A stretch of DNA of 6,819 nucleotides from Marmoricola sp. (GTDB taxonomy: Bacteria > Actinomycetota > Actinomycetes > Propionibacteriales > Nocardioidaceae), in contig JASLCW010000339.1 in the NCBI GenBank assembly GCA_030151765.1, positions 1-6,819 on the forward strand, read 5' to 3'. Below the pieces are notes generated by a model. That model did no database searches and was not told the DNA's origin. It saw nothing but the letters and a program-made list of their open reading frames with translations. Both the position numbers and the translations under genes were made by a program. Of the stretch, positions 5,745-6,819 are shown piece after piece. How positions within the stretch are numbered: the stretch's first letter is position 1; each line of letters opens with the position of its first letter.

Positions 5745-6296
5745 ATGGACCACGCCGATATCGACGGTGACCTCACCAAGGTGCTCTTCACCGAGCAGCA
5801 GATCCAGGACCGGCTCGGCGAGATGGCCCGCCAGATCGAGGCCGACTACGAGGGCCGCGAGATCCTGATCGTCGGCATCCTGCGCGGCGCGGTCATGGTC
5901 ATGGCCGACCTCGCCCGCTCCTTCTCGAGGCACATCGAGATGGACTGGATGGCGGTGACGTCGTACGGCTCGGGTACCAAGTCGAGTGGCGTCGTACGCA
6001 TCCTCAAGGACCTCGACACCGACATCAGCGGCCGCGACGTGATCATCGTGGACGAGATCATCGACACCGGCCTGACGCTGTCCTGGCTGACCTCCAACCT
6101 GGCCAGCCGCGATCCCGCGAGCGTCGAGATCTGCACCCTGCTGCGCAAGCCGGAGGCCCTGCAGATGCCGGTCGACGTCAAGTACGTCGGCTGGGACATC
6201 CCCAACGAATTCGTGGTCGGCTACGGGCTCGACTACCAGGAGCGCTACCGCAATCTGCGGTCCATCGGGACCCTCGCGCCGCACGTCTATTCGTGA
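5745..6296 (+). CDS. hpt: Hypoxanthine(-guanine) phosphoribosyltransferase
   Basis: A purine salvage enzyme that joins hypoxanthine or guanine to PRPP to give IMP or GMP, in the cytoplasm. The 183-residue length is usual for bacterial Hpt. Motifs in order: the pyrophosphate-binding loop VGILRGA (43-49), the flexible loop SYGSGTKSSG (73-82), and the PRPP-binding motif VDEIIDTGLT (102-111) with the acidic pair Glu103/Asp104 and the catalytic-base Asp107. The purine-binding end is VKYVGWDIPNEFVVGYGLDYQERYRN (145-170). A good Shine-Dalgarno at 5731-5736 supports the ATG. ftsH begins 29 nt after the stop, so the two are likely cotranscribed. tilS and hpt adjoin in mycobacteria and, as tilS-hprT-ftsH, in Bacillus; here the order is kept but interrupted. 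The exact purine preference cannot be read from sequence. Confidence 0.96.
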   Translation: MDHADIDGDLTKVLFTEQQIQDRLGEMARQIEADYEGREILIVGILRGAVMVMADLARSFSRHIEMDWMAVTSYGSGTKSSGVVRILKDLDTDISGRDVIIVDEIIDTGLTLSWLTSNLASRDPASVEICTLLRKPEALQMPVDVKYVGWDIPNEFVVGYGLDYQERYRNLRSIGTLAPHVYS

Positions 6297-6325
6297 CCGC
6301 TGGGGCAACCTGAGAGGATGCCGGG

Positions 6326-6819
6326 GTGAAGCGAATTCTGCGTGGCCCCTGGGTGTGGGCGGTACTGGCTCTGGTCGGTGTCCTGCTCGCGCTCCAGTAC
6401 CTGGTTCCCAACGGCGGCTACACCGAGGTCAGTACGTCGACCCTGGTGAAGCACCTGACGAGCGGCGACGTGAAGTCGGTGACCTTCGTCGACGGTGGTG
6501 ACCAGAAGATCCAGGTCACGCTGAAGAGCGGCAAGAAGGAATACGCCTTCTGGGTCGACGGTCAGCAGGTGGGGCTCGCCAACCTGGTCCAGAAGCAGGT
6601 CGACGCGGGCAAGATCGCGAAGTACTCGACCGACGTCTCGCGCCCGGGCATCCTGTCGTCGCTGCTGTCGACGGTGCTGCCCTTCGTGCTGCTCGCGATC
6701 CTCTTCATCTTCCTGATGAACCAGGTGCAGGGTGGCGGCGGCCGGGTCATGCAGTTCGCCAAGTCCAAGGCGAAGCTGATCAGCAAGGACATGCCCAAGA
6801 CCACCTTCGCCGACGTCGC
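6326..6819 (+). CDS. ftsH: ATP-dependent zinc metalloprotease FtsH, N-terminal part
   Basis: The first 164 codons of the membrane-anchored AAA+ protease that removes damaged or unassembled membrane proteins and some cytosolic regulators. The window ends just before the ATPase domain. TM1 is at about 9-27 (WVWAVLALVGVLLALQYLV). The small extracytoplasmic domain (about 28-108) includes VSTSTLVKHLTSGDVKSV. TM2 lies at about 109-131, ending in LLAILFIFLMNQ. The Gly-rich linker (QGGGGR, 135-140) then leads into the conserved KSKAKLI...PKTTFADV, which precedes the AAA module (VAG..EAK lies outside the window). The GTG start at 6326 has a Shine-Dalgarno AGAGGA (6313-6318) 7 nt upstream. It follows hpt by 29 nt, in keeping with the common hpt-ftsH pairing. 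The ATPase, zinc site (HEXXH) and C-terminus cannot be checked here. Confidence 0.95.
   Translation, partial: MKRILRGPWVWAVLALVGVLLALQYLVPNGGYTEVSTSTLVKHLTSGDVKSVTFVDGGDQKIQVTLKSGKKEYAFWVDGQQVGLANLVQKQVDAGKIAKYSTDVSRPGILSSLLSTVLPFVLLAILFIFLMNQVQGGGGRVMQFAKSKAKLISKDMPKTTFADV

Noticed and set aside
5685..6308. An N-terminal extension of the oxidoreductase frame across hpt
   Set aside because: The extension is antisense to a clear hpt gene, and the family N-terminus begins at the ATG at 5684.
6297..6325. A possible terminator or promoter between hpt and ftsH
   Set aside because: The 29 nt contain no stem-loop with a T-tract and no paired -35/-10 boxes. Only the ftsH Shine-Dalgarno is recognisable.
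6318..6329. A three-codon frame ATG-CCG-GGG-TGA overlapping the ftsH GTG
   Set aside because: It could be a coupling mini-ORF, but its ATG overlaps the ftsH Shine-Dalgarno and has no ribosome site of its own at proper spacing. Most likely chance.
1..6819. tRNA genes, CRISPR arrays, insertion sequences, long repeats or integration sites
   Set aside because: No such structures were seen, and nearly all of the window is accounted for by coding sequence. The cassette between tilS and hpt has no flanking direct repeats or integrase.

Overview
The window is high-GC coding DNA of an actinobacterium. GC-rich third codon positions, GTG starts and the gene order all point that way. The order ppa (divergent) - dacB - DUF2342 metalloprotease - tilS ... 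hpt - ftsH matches the Mycobacterium tuberculosis order Rv3628 - Rv3627c - Rv3626c - Rv3625c - Rv3624c ... Rv3610c, from memory. A Propionibacteriales-type host (Nocardioidaceae or Propionibacteriaceae) is my guess from protein style, not something the sequence proves.

Layout: (1) 1-65, minus strand: the first 21 codons of inorganic pyrophosphatase. (2) 66-147: divergent intergenic region. (3) 148-3719, plus strand: a tight three-gene operon of a penicillin-binding D-Ala-D-Ala carboxypeptidase (dacB), a DUF2342 zincin-like protein and the tRNA-Ile lysidine synthetase tilS, with gaps of 10 and 1 nt. (4) 3720-4700, plus strand: a second unit of a cysteine dioxygenase and a rhodanese-domain protein whose start and stop codons overlap (ATGA). 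It is preceded by a promoter-like sequence, apparently leaderless, with an AT-rich inverted repeat over the -10. (5) 4641-5684, minus strand: a luciferase-like (LLM) flavin oxidoreductase whose 3' end overlaps the rhodanese gene by 60 nt. (6) 5745-6819, plus strand: hpt, then the 5' part of ftsH, 29 nt apart.

How the genes fit together: dacB, tilS, hpt and ftsH are housekeeping genes (peptidoglycan trimming, decoding of AUA codons, purine salvage, membrane proteolysis). Genes 4 and 5 look like a cassette between tilS and hpt, which are neighbours in the mycobacterial arrangement. The dioxygenase-rhodanese pair should act on cysteine and sulfane sulfur. Whether the opposing flavin oxidoreductase belongs to the same pathway cannot be told from sequence.

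There are no RNA genes, CRISPR arrays, insertion sequences or gene-free stretches over 300 nt. No wholly new system is evident. The points most worth following up are the cysteine dioxygenase/rhodanese cassette with its putative operator, the likely CTG start of dacB, and a striking rule that every valine GTA codon is followed by C.
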